Assembly: GCF_019649055.1 (NCBI RefSeq)
Contig: NW_026570352.1
Span: 1 to 64,000, forward strand
DNA length: 64,000 nt
Direction of reading: 5' to 3'
Origin: Paramacrobiotus metropolitanus
Taxonomy: Eukaryota > Tardigrada > Eutardigrada > Parachela > Macrobiotidae
Of the stretch, positions 1-11,649 are shown piece by piece. A model generated the notes under the pieces. That model saw nothing but the letters and a program-made list of their open reading frames with translations, searched no databases and had not been told where the DNA came from. The position numbers and the translations under genes are program-made. Position 1 is the stretch's first letter. Each line of letters starts with the position of its first letter.

Positions 1-396
1 TTTGACTTCAGATTCTTGTGAATGAAGGAAGCTTTAGCGGCCTGTAAAACAGTTAAAATGTTAAAGTAGTATAGTAATGCATTTCTTCCGTCTTCAGGGT
101 TTTATGCGTTGCCATCTGCGCAGTGTCATTGATCATGTTATGTCTCCTACACTGACCTTTAATGATCAAATCCTACATGAATTCTATTTTGGCATGGGCT
201 ATCGAATCGAGTACATGCAACGGAAAAAATATTCTGCATATGCAGCAATTACAGTTTACAAAACACTCTTGAGACGCACGTTGCCACTGCAGTTTGTATT
301 TTTTGTCACCATCTGTAAACGTGCTACAGGCGTTGCTCAAATGTGAATATCGGAAAAAAATAGGTTTACAAGAATGTCGGTACTGTACATGCTCAC

Positions 397-591
397 GAAT
401 CGGCTCTTCCCACGCTGTCTCCAGTGCTTGTTCAACTCGGCTCCGTGCCAGATCGTCGCCGTACACAGCCATTTCATGAATGGCGTAGGGAATGACAGTC
501 TTTAAAACGCTCAGTTTGCTGCTTATCTTAATCCATTCGCGCGCACTGGAATCTTTCATCATGAATGCAGGTTGATAACGAACGTCGCCAA
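397..591 (-). pseudogene. Exon of a secreted-protein paralogue, edge fragment
   Basis: The minus strand reads an open frame (residues MMKDSSAREW... EMAVYGDDLA... ETAWEEPI) that aligns with exon 2 of the complete secreted-protein gene at 26.3-23.8 kb (MLKDARFREW... QMAISGGDLA... TTAWKVPI). The upstream match (FCGSE... QPAFM against LCSSD... QPIFM) extends to about 591. The exon ends at a GTGAGC donor, in the same phase (1) as the paralogue. A candidate next exon starts near base 36 after a TTTTACAG acceptor and resembles the paralogue's exon 3 start, but that junction would run into a stop at once. I therefore call it probably broken. The rest of the gene lies left of the window. Function unknown. 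Confidence 0.5.
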
Positions 592-599
592 CTATCTCG

Positions 600-2400
600 G
601 AGCCGCAGAACTTTGGGATGTGGCTTTACTCAGGCGGCTTGCTGTCCGTTATTCGTGGATTGTGTTCCTGCAGATGTTTCCGCTCATTTTCAGTGCAGCA
701 AAACGAAACGCACTTCAACAAAAACTTCGAAATTATTTGCTTTCACCGGCAATGCCGGGTCTTTTGGGCAACTATTTTCGAGGGCCTAGTATGAACTCAT
801 CTTGAGCTCGACTAAAACGTATTGCGCTGATAACCAGAAAAATGGAAAAACTGCGCTTCATTCTCCAGTTCGAACTTTAGTTGTTGTTTCTGCAGTTGTG
901 GAAAGACTCAAGAGATCACACTGACTCAAAAACTGCAATATATTTTATTAGTAGTTAACAATATACAATGTATACTATCCTTCCACTTTAGCAACTGCTA
1001 GTGCACGTACCGGTATTCTAACTACAAGTATTACAAGAATAATATTATTTCATGCTATGTTGTCCGCAGTTGCTCTGCGAAGTGTTCTGTAGTTGGCTCA
1101 ACTTAGCTGCATGTCTACTTAACGTTAAGATGTGATTCCGCTGCTTGTAGATGTACTCGTACGATTACCATCGATTCAGTCGACTTTCAAACAAATCCAA
1201 TCTAAACCATTTTTCCACTTACAAACGCCGCTCGCCCATGATTTCCCAGGATGATTACAATAAGCTACAAACAGATCGGCGGCGAAAATGACTCTTTCTT
1301 CCTTATACGGAATCTTGTTAAAATGTACGTTGTTACTGTTACTAGTGCAGTATATACTGTATAGTTACACCTAGTATGCAACCACCAGTTAAGGTAGGAA
1401 ATCAGTTTAACGCGACTGCGAAGTTCGCCTATGAAAACAAGGTTACCTACGCTACATGTAACCGGCAAATTTGTACACAGCACCTAAGATTCAGGCATGC
1501 GATCCGTTGACAGATTTCATCGGAACGAACTAGAGTTCTAGATAAATTTGCTTGCCACCGATCCTGTTCAGCCAGACTCACGTATCTGTACTTCTGTTGA
1601 AGTGCATTTGCGGTGGTGAGTGGGGAGCGCGTCGCGATGTTTGGCTCACTGTTTGCTTTCCACGATAATTTTGGTTGACGAAAGTCTGCCATTTGGTCCC
1701 TGCAAGCGGTATCTCAAACAACCATTTCCCCTTCTTTGCACCGGAATTTGGGCAATACAGAAACACTACTGGACAAATCGCTGTCGTTGTTCAACCGTTC
1801 AGATGTACTGCTTAAAATATTTAGCATTCCGCTTTTGAGGTTGCAAAAATGCTTTCATCAAAAAGAAAGTCAAGAAACAAAACACACGAAAACAAAAATG
1901 CTATATTTGTAGTTCAATTTGCAGTGGCCAGGAAAAGTAATGCAATCAACACTCCATCGGAAACCTGACGGAAATTTTATTCAGTGAACATGGCTGGCTC
2001 CGTTAATCGTCGGCATCGTCGAACGATGCCAAATGCCACAGGTAGTTCAACTTCTTGGTAATACTGCGCAAAATGAGCAAAAACACATGCTGTCAGAAAT
2101 CCCGTGTGCTCCTCGTTGTAGGCTTTACGATGGATTGACGATTAATTTTAAGCGTACAGCTTAGAAGTTTTAGTGAAGGTCAAGTGAATATATGCTTGCA
2201 CATTTCTAATATACCGAACACTTTGGTTACATATATGACCGCATATTCGGAACACCGCTCAGATAGAACTGCCCGGGTTGATTCATACAAAAATTGTTTT
2301 TGTACATTAATTCATAAAAAATCAACAACTGCCGCTTTTTGAAAGTTTTTCTGCAGGAAAAAGCAAAGCGGACAATACTGGAATGACGCATTAAATACTG
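600..2400. other. No recognisable gene
   Basis: Only short, unconvincing reading frames are present on both strands. The small plus-strand frame at 572-805 begins inside the antisense of the preceding exon and has no recognisable domain. No repeat structure stood out by eye. Confidence 0.4.
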
Positions 2401-2414
2401 TACATCACTGGAAC

Positions 2415-3200
2415 TAGGGTTGTCATCACGTCGTCACACAGTTTCACAATCACGGCGTTTTCCTGCTCACAATCCCATCATGCCAAACAATTGCGGGCGT
2501 GATAAAAAAATGTGATGAGTGATGGGACGGTGATGTGATGGGATGAATTTTTATTGTTAAAAATGAAAGGTCAAAATCCGTTACCTAAACTATAGCTCTT
2601 CGACAGTGCATACATTTTTAGCAACATTTTTAACAAATTCTGTGTTAGAAATTTAGAGTTTAGAAACGAGAAATGCGAAAAGATGCAAAAGCATACTTTG
2701 AATGACTTGGTTCGCCTCTGGTTTGGTTTGATTTAATTTTAAAATACACGTATTTGCAAAAACTTGTAGCAATTTAATACCGTCTTTGTGATTTAGCGGT
2801 ATTTGATTTTGTGAATTATCTGGCAAAGTGGCCGGAAATTGCGATGCTGAAGCGACCGTTGAGGAAGATGTTCATAAGATACTTGACGTAATACACCAGC
2901 GGCTTCTTACTTTTTGCGAACCGCTGCAAAACTGCGAGAACCATAAGACTTCGTTGCTTGCAGCTTTTGACTTTGGACGGTTGTCAACTTGTTGTAGTTT
3001 AATTAGTTGCGTCGGTTTTTTCCACGTTTTGAAAGGTATCTTTCTTGAAAACAGTTAGCATAAAATTTTGAATTTTTTGTTATGAAAAATGTGTCCGAAA
3101 TTATTCAATAAATTAATAATCTATCCCACCAATCACATCACTTCCTGTTCACATTCCCATCACATCCCACCTCCAAAACCTTGGTGGGATGACAACCCTA
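2415..3200. mobile_element. Non-autonomous hAT-type DNA transposon (786 bp)
   Basis: The element begins TAGGGTTGTCATC and ends with the exact inverted repeat GATGACAACCCTA. It is flanked by a perfect 8-bp target duplication, ACTGGAAC, at 2407-2414 and 3201-3208. An 8-bp duplication with a short TAGGG-type terminus is the hAT superfamily signature. Near both ends lie repeated motifs of the form GTGATGGGA or its complement, typical of subterminal transposase-binding repeats. The only internal frame (2828-3058, +, 76 residues) does not look like a hAT transposase, so the copy is non-autonomous. The perfect duplication suggests recent insertion. Confidence 0.85.
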
Positions 3201-3288
3201 ACTGGAACCCGTTTTAACTGCACATTTACGGATTCTGATCTGGTAAGGCATTACCTTTTTGAATAGAAAACATTAAACAGGCCTCCTA

Positions 3289-4822
3289 CAATGGACACCA
3301 TAAATGTGGTTACACTGGTCAATCGGTCCGCTGACCGACAATTTAATAGCCAAGACCAACAAAAAACAAACAGAAACACAACCACTGCAACAATAATTTA
3401 GCCGCATAGACTCAAATAGTAAATCTTTAGTCACCGATCGTGAAATCACTGTACTGCTAATACTTTGTTCGCGCTCCACCGTTATAGATACACTGATTAA
3501 TTCGATCTCCCATTGAATCAATCAAACTTTTACAGTATTCGGCTGTACAGATGTCATCCCAAGCATCTCTAATAAAGATATCCATTTCTGCCACATTTTT
3601 GGGCAACCTCTGAGCGATGTGGTTCTTCATTCTGCCCCACAGGTTTTCGATGGGGTTTAAGTCAGGAGATCTTGCAGGCCACGGCATCACATTCACTCCT
3701 TCAGTGCCGAAGAATTTGTTCATGACGTTTGATTTGTGACAGGGCGCGTTGTCCTGCTGATAGATCATGTCGCGGCCATTCTCGTCCAGGGAAGGCAGGA
3801 GCTCGTCGAAGAGTACGTCTTCATATTTTTGGGAATTCATCGTGCCTTGAAAGCGGACCAACGACACGGGACCAGCTGCGCAGATAGCGCCCCAGACAGC
3901 GATTCCCCCTTTATTTTGCAGCGACTTTTTCACTTGAAGATTATTTGCAAATCTGTCTTCTCCGCGAAATAAAAATTTTTAAGTTGATAAATTGCAGAAT
4001 TTTGTTTTGTTTGCAATTGTTTTCCGTTAAAAATTGACGCGTTTAAAAAAGTTAAATTATTTGGATTTTTTCTGAATTCCGTATTGTGCATACGTACCTC
4101 AACTCGGCCTCCTGACAGTTTAAAGGTGCATTCATCTGAGAAGATGACAGAGTTGAAAAACGCGGGATCACTCAGCAGCTGCTCTCTCTTCCAGAGACAC
4201 CAGTACACTCTGTCGTCCAGACTCGTCCTTAATCTTATGCTTCGGCGTCAGCTCGTCTGCCACGGCTTTACTTCGTCGCGCGCCAGCTTCGTGCAGTCTT
4301 CGGAGCAGAGTGCTGTAGGACAACTGCATAAGGGCTGCTGCTTTTACGCCGCTCATGGTGCGATTTTCTTTAAGAAACTGGACAACAATTTCATCTTGCT
4401 CTTTCGTCGTTTTCTTCGGTCGTCCTCTTGAATTCTTTTGCTTGATCTCGCCAGTTAGTTGGTCGTAGTTGCGCAGAATCTTGGCTACCCACTGGTGCGA
4501 CTTGTCAAACACTGATGCGACTTTTCTCACGCTCTTTTCTTTTGCATACAATCTGAAAACCGCTTTCACCAAATCTGCGTCAATATACTTTCCAGGTGCC
4601 ATTTCACGGCATTCTGAATAAACAATATCCAAAACCGGAAGAAATGAAAAATTAAAGATTACAAAACGAAATAAAGGGAGCTGAAACACGAACAGCAGAA
4701 GGCCGACAAGAATTCTTATTTTTTAGCCGGCGGCCGATGGCCAGCCGGAAGTGGCTGTGCCCGAACAGACAAGCGCTCGGTTGCGCGCTAATTGAGTGTA
4801 ACCACATTTATGGTGTCCACTG
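3289..4822 (-). mobile_element. Tc1-type transposon with 28-bp terminal repeats
   Basis: Terminal inverted repeats occupy 3289-3316 and 4795-4822 and differ at one base. Each is flanked by TA (3287-3288 and 4823-4824), the target duplication of the Tc1/mariner superfamily. Length is 1534 bp. The interior encodes a DD34E transposase on the minus strand. The right end lies only 46 bases from the stop codon of the neighbouring F-box gene copy 1, so the element probably inserted into that gene's 3' untranslated region or just beyond. The two intact ends imply a fairly young insertion. Confidence 0.9.
3457..4602 (-). pseudogene. Tc1-family DD34E transposase, frameshifted
   Basis: The likely start is the ATG at 4602 (MAPGKYIDADLVKAVF). 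The N-terminal part is a paired-type helix-turn-helix region with an AT-hook-like GRPKK linker. The catalytic triad is visible: Asp in FSDECTF, Asp in QQDNAPCH, and Glu in LNPIENLW, with exactly 34 residues between the last two, the Tc1 spacing. Two things interrupt the frame. Near 4215 the reading shifts by one base between KHKIKDE and DDRVYWCLWK. Between about 4092 and 3933 an extra stretch separates GGRVEV from KKSLQNKGGIAVWG. That stretch starts with a GTATGC donor-like site and ends in CTTCAAG, so it may be a short intron, unusual for Tc1 elements. With the frameshift this copy should be inactive. Confidence 0.85.
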
Positions 4823-6379
4823 TACTACGCGTTAGTGGTTCACATCAACCGGCAGTCAATCTGATCCTCATTGGCAGTCGGAGTCGGTGCTGTCATTTGG
4901 CTCAGCGTCGGAACGGTAATCATGATCCAAGTCGGAGGAGCTGCTGGAATCGGACTCCTGGCTATCGTCGGAATTGGATTCGGTGCTGCCATCGGAGTCG
5001 GAACTGTCTTCGGAATCGGAGCTGCCGTCGGAATACTCCCTAGCGGCATCCAAAGGTGTTCGACTCCATTTCTGCACGTAGCGCCACAAGGCATGAAAAC
5101 ACAGTGTGTTCAGCCTGCGAACGTCCATACTGGCTAAAGCGTCCTGTGTCCAGGTGTTGCCACGGTAGTGTGCAGAGGGACGTGGATCGCACGATTGATG
5201 ATCTTTCAGTACCTGCTTATTAAAAAAATCATCACGTTAGGAAAATAGATACAATGAAACAAAACCATTAGAAAACACTGCAGTCATGTGCATAATTCGT
5301 ATTAACACCCCATTAATCACAACTTTGGCACCATGTGCCGGGTCATGTCTCTTAAGCCGGTGTGGAATTGTAATTATAACTCACTGAATTCCTTAGACGA
5401 CGCACTCTCGGTGACATATGCCTGTACCGTAATAAGGACCCGCAAATACCTTTTGGATTTTCCTGGCTTTTGCATTCTTGTCTGTACAACTGGTTATCCA
5501 CTGGGCAATGCGATTCATATCTAACGGCAGTCCCCCGCAGCACAGGTGCTGCTCAAATATATCCCAAAAGTGTGCTCCTTCCACATTTCCCAGAATGAAA
5601 ACCGCAAGCGGAAAATAGAATTTCAATAAAACCGCACCGTTATTTCTTTCGCATCTCAAGGAATAGTTTTTCCAAATCAACCGGCCACAACAGGTCGCCA
5701 ATTTGGAGTAAAACGCAGCTATCGTGGCAAAAACCACCTTCAACCTCAACGGCCCGGGCTCCCCCTGATCGATGAGCAGGGATCGGTTGTGCACGATCAA
5801 ACAGTCGATGCGAATGCCGCCCTCATTCAAGACCTTCTTAATCAACTTCACAGCTTCATCGGCGTTTTTCACATCGTCACGATTGTCGCATTCCCATTCA
5901 GCAGCTCGAATGCAAATGATTCGCGCTGCGGGAGTAATGTGCTTAAAGATGCAACTGTACGTGGCATAATTACCGTTCCATTTCTTTACGAGCCGCGGTG
6001 AGAAAGGTGGATGCTCCAGCGATATATGTACAACGTGGCACATCTCAGCCGATGTGAGAATGGCGTCCCATAGTTGACAAATCCGCCGGCAGCGCTGTCG
6101 TTCGATGGTGTCCAGTGACCGAAAGATTTCCTTTAAGAGTTCTATGGGCAGGGCCGTACCATGCCAATCCGCATTCAGTCCGTCTTCCCGATGTGATTCA
6201 CTCGCTACTTTTCGGAGGCGGCAACAGTCATCCATGAAGAATTTGCCAAGATGAACGAGTTTACATCTTTTTCTTTGAAAAAATTCCGCCTACGGAAAAA
6301 AGAAATGTCAGTACCTGTCAATCTGACCTTTTCAACTGTGGCTAATAAAAACGTTTTAATAACTCTTTAATTCGTTGGC

Positions 6380-6436
6380 CATCGCAAAACTGCCGGCCCG
6401 GCAGTTTTGCGATGCAGTTCAGAGCCGGCTCTGAAC
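6380..6436. repeat. Two adjacent palindromes
   Basis: 6380-6396 and 6398-6414 are 17-base perfect inverted arms separated by one base. Immediately after, 6417-6436 is a 20-base perfect palindrome centred on GCCGGC. Both lie in intron 1 of F-box copy 1, just outside the foldback element, and may be the terminus of another element. Confidence 0.7.
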
Positions 6437-6479
6437 CGGGCAATTGTTGGACAGTGACGCACGTTAGTAACAAACTGTA

Positions 6480-7170
6480 CTCGTATTACTGGATTTTCGA
6501 CCACTATTCGAGACCCACATCGACATCGACCGTGTACTATTTTTTTTAAGCCAAACCTGACCACGTTTTAATGATCAGCGAATTTTCTGATGCAGAAAAT
6601 CTTTTTCAAAATTTTTTTCCGAACAAAAAAATTCTGACTGCCAGCCCCCTAGGCCCCCCCACAGTACCGTGGGCGGTAGCAATGGAATCAAGCAAAAATT
6701 TTATTTTTTTACACAGTTTCTAGGTAACTTAATAAATATGTAATAACGCTGAATTCGAATTTGATGTAAAAAAACTGATATGAGCAGTGTGGAGCAACCT
6801 TTTGCTGAGAAGGATGTCAGTAATCGTTCTTACACATCAATTGTGTAAGTACCTGGTTGTTTTACGTTAATTTTTTTATACTCAGCTCATACCATATTTT
6901 TAACATTAAATTCGAATTCAGCGTTATTAATTTAACTAAAAACTGTGTAGAAAAGACGAAAATCAAATTTTTGCCCCTGATCTCATTGCTATTGCTACCG
7001 CCCAGGGTATTGTGGGGGCCAAGGGGCTGGCAGTCAGAATTTTGTTATTCCGAAAAAAATTTAAAAAAATGTTTTCTAGATCAGAAAAATTTGCTGATTA
7101 TTAAAACGTGGTCAGATTTGGCTTAAAAAATAGTAGATGGTCGAAGGGGGTCTCGAATAGCCCCTGTCGG
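6480..7170. mobile_element. Foldback (long inverted repeat) element in intron 1 of copy 1
   Basis: Two arms of roughly 230-260 bases, about 6500-6790 and 6880-7160, are imperfect inverted copies. Both contain, in opposite orientation, a stretch around GAATTCGAATTT, a GC-rich block at CTGCCAGCCCC and the run AAACGTGGTCAG. The element sits wholly inside intron 1 (7661-6290) of F-box copy 1 and is absent from the matching introns of copies 2 and 3. No coding frame is evident. Exact ends and target duplication were not resolved by eye. Confidence 0.7.
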
Positions 7171-8869
7171 CTTGTGAAGCTGAAGGCAAGAGGAGGGAAA
7201 GGAGCACAGCCATGACGGGTTCAACAATGCAGGGAAAGTGTCCACCAACAAAAATATATAGACGCGTGTGAATTCACGGAAATTTTCGCTTGCCCGCGCT
7301 CCCGAACTCTTTCAGGATTGTATTATGAGTTTGTACTAATGTACCCCCAATAATTACACACTGGCACGAAAACCGGTTGCGCTACCGAAATGAGTTGCGA
7401 AGTTCTGGGCGAACAGCCTGCACTCCAGGTCGGTGGCTTACCCCAGTAGGAATATAACAACTCCATTTACGACGGAACCACCTTGATGACATTGGAAGAA
7501 GGGGGCTGGAGAGGCCAGGGAGATAACGCGAAAATGTGCAAGAGTGCCACTGAAAACCTTCCACGGCCGCAGATGCAATACTCGCACATTGATGTTTTTT
7601 CGCTCACCCCCCCCCTAAAAATCCGCCTAAAGTGAAAACTCAAGTTACGACAACGACTTACAATCGTAGCATCCCCTAAAGGATTTCCGGCACCCAGGCT
7701 GCATGTAGTGCATCTTCTGGCTGCGAACGTACGTAAATCGCACACGAAACTTTCGCTCAATTTGGCGGAGTAATTCCACGGCTAAGCAGTGTTGCAGAAT
7801 CCAGTATCCGTCCGGCACACTACATGTCCCCATGACGAAATCACCCGGCAGAAAACGCTTATGCGGCAGTCGTTTTTCCGAAAGCGTCCGACGAATCTGT
7901 TTATCGGGAAGCAATTCGCGAAACCGCTGTCCATTCATTAATACCTCCACCAGCGTATGGTCCCATAAGTTCTCGAAAGGATTGACGAGAATTCTGCCGA
8001 GATACCATTTCCATGTGCCACCCGGATGATCGAATAATAGCACCTCCACAGTAGCTCCTCGGCGCCGTCCCCAGGGGGGAGGTGTGGAGCAACTAATTAC
8101 CTTCCCGTAGTCAACTGCCACTGACTGCTGTGCGGGGCATCCAAAGTCGATGATCAAACGCGGGGGAATGCTTGCGGATTCTTCCAGGCCAACGATATGG
8201 CCATGCTGCAACAGACCGTCGACTTCAACATCCACAGCATCCCATGCATACACAGACCGCGTACCGTCTTCGTAGATATACATGAGAGACTTTCTCTGGC
8301 TGCAACGCAGGATAAAGGTTTCAGCAAAACTGCAAAAGTGTTAAACTGCAACTTGCAAGCACATACGTTATACGTAACAGTTAGTCTAGATTAAGACATT
8401 TGCAGTGTCTGGCACTAGTACTTTACCTGTAAAACTCAGTTGTAAAGAAATTTAACGAAATGTCCCGTTAAAGAGGTTGAATAGATTAACAGAATCATTT
8501 TCACTACTATTTACTCGAGAAATTAGTGGCAGTTGGCAATATAGTAAACAGAGAGGACGTGGACGAAATACGTTTTCAGAATTCTTTCTGCGCACAAGTG
8601 TGCTATCTACTATAGTACGTATCTACTGCTATGCCTATGCCACGCTATGGCACTATGGCAGTATGCCGCAAGGCCCGCAACATGCATGCGCTTTCGAGAT
8701 CGACTTCCGATGAGTCACCTCTCAGCATAACAGTCGTACGCAATAATACTACTACGTCGCTGTGGTTGAGTCGTGTCTGCTGTGAGTGTGAGTACACTGG
8801 TACACAGCAGCGAGCGTGTTGTGCCGGTAGAAACTAAAATTAATGATAAAACACATCTTGCGTATTCTT

Positions 8870-10090
8870 ATTAATTACTTACCGCCTGGTTGAACAAAGT
8901 TTCGGTTTGGTTATTAAAGCACGCCGGGTCAGTCCCAGGCTCACTTGGTATCATGTCAGTTTCATCCGAATGATCAATACTTATAACAGAAAAAGGGAAA
9001 TTTAAACAATATCGTACAAAAGTGTGACATTTTATTAAAATTATTTTTTAAAAAAGTTATGAGACAAGATGGTTTCCGGAAAACAAAATTCTGAATCACT
9101 ATGTCCATTTTTAATTGAAAAACTGCAGTTATTCGACAAATTTCAGTAAAGTAAGTGGCATGACTGGCATTATTACAGTGTTGCAGGTAGAAAGCTAAGG
9201 CGTTTCCTTTTTTCATGCAAAAAAACTTCAAACCTTGGCTGAAAAGCGTTGGCTGCTCACTAATGCAGCGGCATTCGAAACGTGGTATGATGCGCTTGGT
9301 AAAGCAAAATTCCAGCAGCCCTTCAGTTGTCCAGAGGAGTGGATTCGAAGCATCGAGCCAAGTTTGTGGAAAAGCCAGACTGATTAACGAAAGAAAGGTA
9401 CAAAAATTATATGGAAACTAGTGCGATATTTGTTACTTAATTTTATATTTTATTTTTAGGTTCTGTTGAGCGTTCGTTCGATTTAGTGGATGTTGATTCC
9501 GACGAATGATCACCGGTAAGGTTTGGGTTTTTATCGTGACTAACACAATATCAGTTTTGCATATTCACATTTCACAGCAGACAAAGAAGAGCGGTTCCAG
9601 CACTACTGGATGAAGCAATTGTTTGCCGCACTGGAATCCGTCAGTTGGTTTTGCTTATTCCTTTTTAGTTGTTAGCTTCAAGACCAAAATAAATCGACTT
9701 AGCCAAGACGCCGCTTACCACTGTTTTATTTGCATCGTTGCGTTATTATGAGGCGCGTTTGTGCTTAAGAACATGATGACAAAACGTGTAATGGCAAATT
9801 ATTAGAATGCTGTTTTAAACTTAATCAGTGCTATAATTTATCATTGCGATCGATGTTTGTTCACAATTCTTACCACAAGACGGATTCAGAAATAACACAA
9901 GGAATTACCCACGCAATTTGCTAGCGGTCACGTTTTGATGCCATGTTAGCAAAATGCCGGGTATAAAGTGTATTCGCTACGTGAGGTGTGCAGTTTGTCT
10001 TTTGGCTTATCACTTTGATTTGGCTGTCTTACAAACGCGCCAAAACAGCTATTTATTAAAAAATTCTTCGTTTAACTAATTTCCGGAAAA
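8870..10090. other. No confident gene
   Basis: A plus-strand frame at about 9204-9387 (containing AEKRWLLTNAAAFETWYDAL) looks protein-like but has no convincing acceptor or partner exon. On the minus strand, 8980-8887 reads as an open stretch ending in a strong GTAAGT donor (FNQA before the donor), possibly an isolated exon. Neither could be joined to a gene. Confidence 0.3.
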
Positions 10091-10096
10091 AAAAAC

Positions 10097-10557
10097 ATGG
10101 AAGACAATCGATTGACCTTTGAAACGAAATTTGGCATTGATGCTTTTATTTGTCCGCGACTGTTACAAGAAATTCCCGTTTGTAGAGCGACCTTCCTGTC
10201 GCACTGAACTGATCCAGGTAAAAAACTAATAAGTAATGGAAATAATTTACTGAAGCAGATTATTCAGTTTTAGTTCGCCAAAACATTTTCATTCTTTTCC
10301 AGGCTATTGATATGCTTTCCTCCGATCAGCCGGCTACAGACACAGAACGTCATCTCGAGGAATATTTTCCCTTGTGCGACACTGAGTATGACGAGCGTGA
10401 ATCCTTGGTCTCCTCCGCCTGCCATGAAATATTGCCCTTTGAAGTGCAAATATCGAAACGGTTCCCGAGGCTCCTCGACTTTTGTTGCCAACTCATAAAC
10501 CGCCCACAAAGGCCACGGTGTTTGAATCAGATGGCACCTCACGAAATGTCGTTGTGA
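10097..10557 (+). CDS. Possible two-exon hypothetical gene
   Basis: An ATG at 10097 opens MEDNRLTFETKFGIDAFICP and continues to a TGA shortly before a good donor (GATCCAG/GTAAAA, about 10218). After a TTTTCCAG acceptor near 10302 an acidic frame follows (AIDMLSSDQPATDTERHLEE... ) and ends at 10557. The in-frame TGA before the donor means that either the first exon belongs to a different splice form or the gene is broken. No domain was recognised. A further protein-like frame at about 11465-11649 (NHIPRNRQLFYVNRLIYRRN) after an ACACCAG site could be a later exon, but this is not shown. Confidence 0.25.
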
Positions 10558-10734
10558 TACAGAAAACGTGCAGAGGATGCCGTTTTATTTTTGGATACGA
10601 ATGCACCTTTAGCGACTCGAAGACGACAACTTGATTATTTTAAGACACAAGGGATACAAGCAGTACATTAACAGCCAGCGTCCGTGCAGTGACACTGGCA
10701 CTGGCTATAAAGCAGAATAATGGTGGAACAAGAA

Positions 10735-11392
10735 GGGTACGAGGACGGTACAGTGGATGGTTTAGGATACAGCGTCGGTACAGTAGGTACGAATAGGACA
10801 CAATGTCGTTACACGGGTTAGAGGCGTACACAGTGGATACAGATTGGGTACAAGCTTGTCCGGTAATTTCCTACGTAAAGGTACAGCTAGCGCGAAATTT
10901 GCGCTTATAACGAGGCCACTGCACTACGTTTATCAAATTTCCTAAATGCGCTCCGTAGGCAGATTGTCGCTTACTGCACCGACCATTTTCTAGCCACCTT
11001 CCGCCAGGCAGTTACTATTATCCTCATACAATTGTATGGCGTGTACCAAGCCACCAGCCAGTCAAATGCAAGTTACGTGTTTAAACAGTGTGGCGTGGCG
11101 CGCCGTAGTGTGAAGTTTGGCGTAACACGCAAATTTGTGTAGATCGCTGTATTGATTCGTCAGAAATTACCGGACAAGCTTGTACAGTGTCGGTATAGTG
11201 GTTACACTTAGGATACAGTGGATACAGTGTCGGTACAGCGGATACAGTGCAGACACAGATTGTACAGTGTCGGTACACCGGGAACAAGGCAGATACAGTG
11301 GATAGAGATTGGGTACAGTGTCGGTACAGTGGGTACGAATAGGATACAGTGTTGGTACAGAGGATACAGTGTCGGTACGGATAAGTTGAGAA
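10735..11392. repeat. GGTACAGTG-type minisatellite flanking an inverted-repeat insert
   Basis: Degenerate units of about 10-14 bases built on GGTACAGTG and GGATACAGTG occur at about 10735-10850 and 11185-11392. Between them lies a block bounded by perfect 23-base inverted arms at 10848-10870 and 11163-11185, whose outer ends merge into the minisatellite. The arrangement looks like a small TIR element with tandem subterminal repeats, or an element inserted into an existing array. Frames read through the array are repeat artefacts. Confidence 0.75.
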
Positions 11393-11649
11393 GCCCTAAC
11401 TCGTGCCATCTCTCTCACCCACGGCGAATCAAAGAGAAACTTCCAACTTTGCAAAAATGTAACACCAGGGCCGCCGAGCAAGGGCTTTCTTGGTTTCGTC
11501 GGTTCGAGGCTGTTCTAAATCACATTCCAAGAAATCGTCAGTTGTTCTACGTCAACAGACTGATTTATCGACGAAATCAGTCCTTGACCACCGGAAGTTA
11601 TGCCTGGGATGACGGATCTTGTGTCGACGAAGTTAACGCTACAGTTTAA

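Larger units (their letters stand above)
4868..8283 (-). pseudogene. Tudor-like/F-box/acidic-tail gene, copy 1 (frame-shifted)
   Basis: Exons are 8283-7662, 6289-5450 and 5212-4868, each with good borders (GTAAGT after exon 1, CCGTAG before exon 2, AAG/GTATTT after exon 2, AAGCAG before exon 3). Exon 1 (about 207 codons) begins MYIYEDGTRSVYAWDAVDVE and is beta-rich, resembling Tudor or Agenet barrels (inference). Exon 2 holds an F-box (LPIELLKEIFRSLDTIERQR...CQLWDAI), the Skp1-binding motif of SCF ubiquitin ligases, then about 200 residues of unknown fold. Exon 3 ends in an acidic Ser/Asp/Glu tail. Relative to the other copies, exon 1 has one extra base about 20 bases before the donor. Joining it to exon 2 then gives a stop within about ten codons. 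Exons 2 and 3 are fully open. It could be a young pseudogene, a sequence error, or a gene with an unseen alternative donor. Confidence 0.7.
4825..8870 (-). repeat. Segmental duplication unit 1 of 3
   Basis: This unit carries F-box gene copy 1 and part of its upstream flank. The flank (8480-8870) shares recognisable stretches with those of units 2 and 3, for example the run ending in TTTCTGCGCACAAGTGTGC, matched near 22.56 kb. Homology stops near 8870. On the other side the Tc1 element replaces the shared downstream sequence. The unit is the most diverged of the three. Confidence 0.6.

Noticed and set aside
8887-8980. Possible upstream exon of F-box copy 1 ending in GTAAGT
   Set aside because: Joining it to the acceptor-like site before MYIYEDG gives the wrong frame, and the sequence lies outside the duplicated unit.
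9204-9387. Plus-strand frame containing AEKRWLLTNAAAFETWYDAL
   Set aside because: Protein-like but with no supported acceptor, start or partner exon; could be a decayed transposon piece.
11081-11481. Cys- and Tyr-rich frames across the minisatellite, and plus-strand 11218-11400
   Set aside because: They are translations of the GGTACAGTG tandem repeat, not genes.
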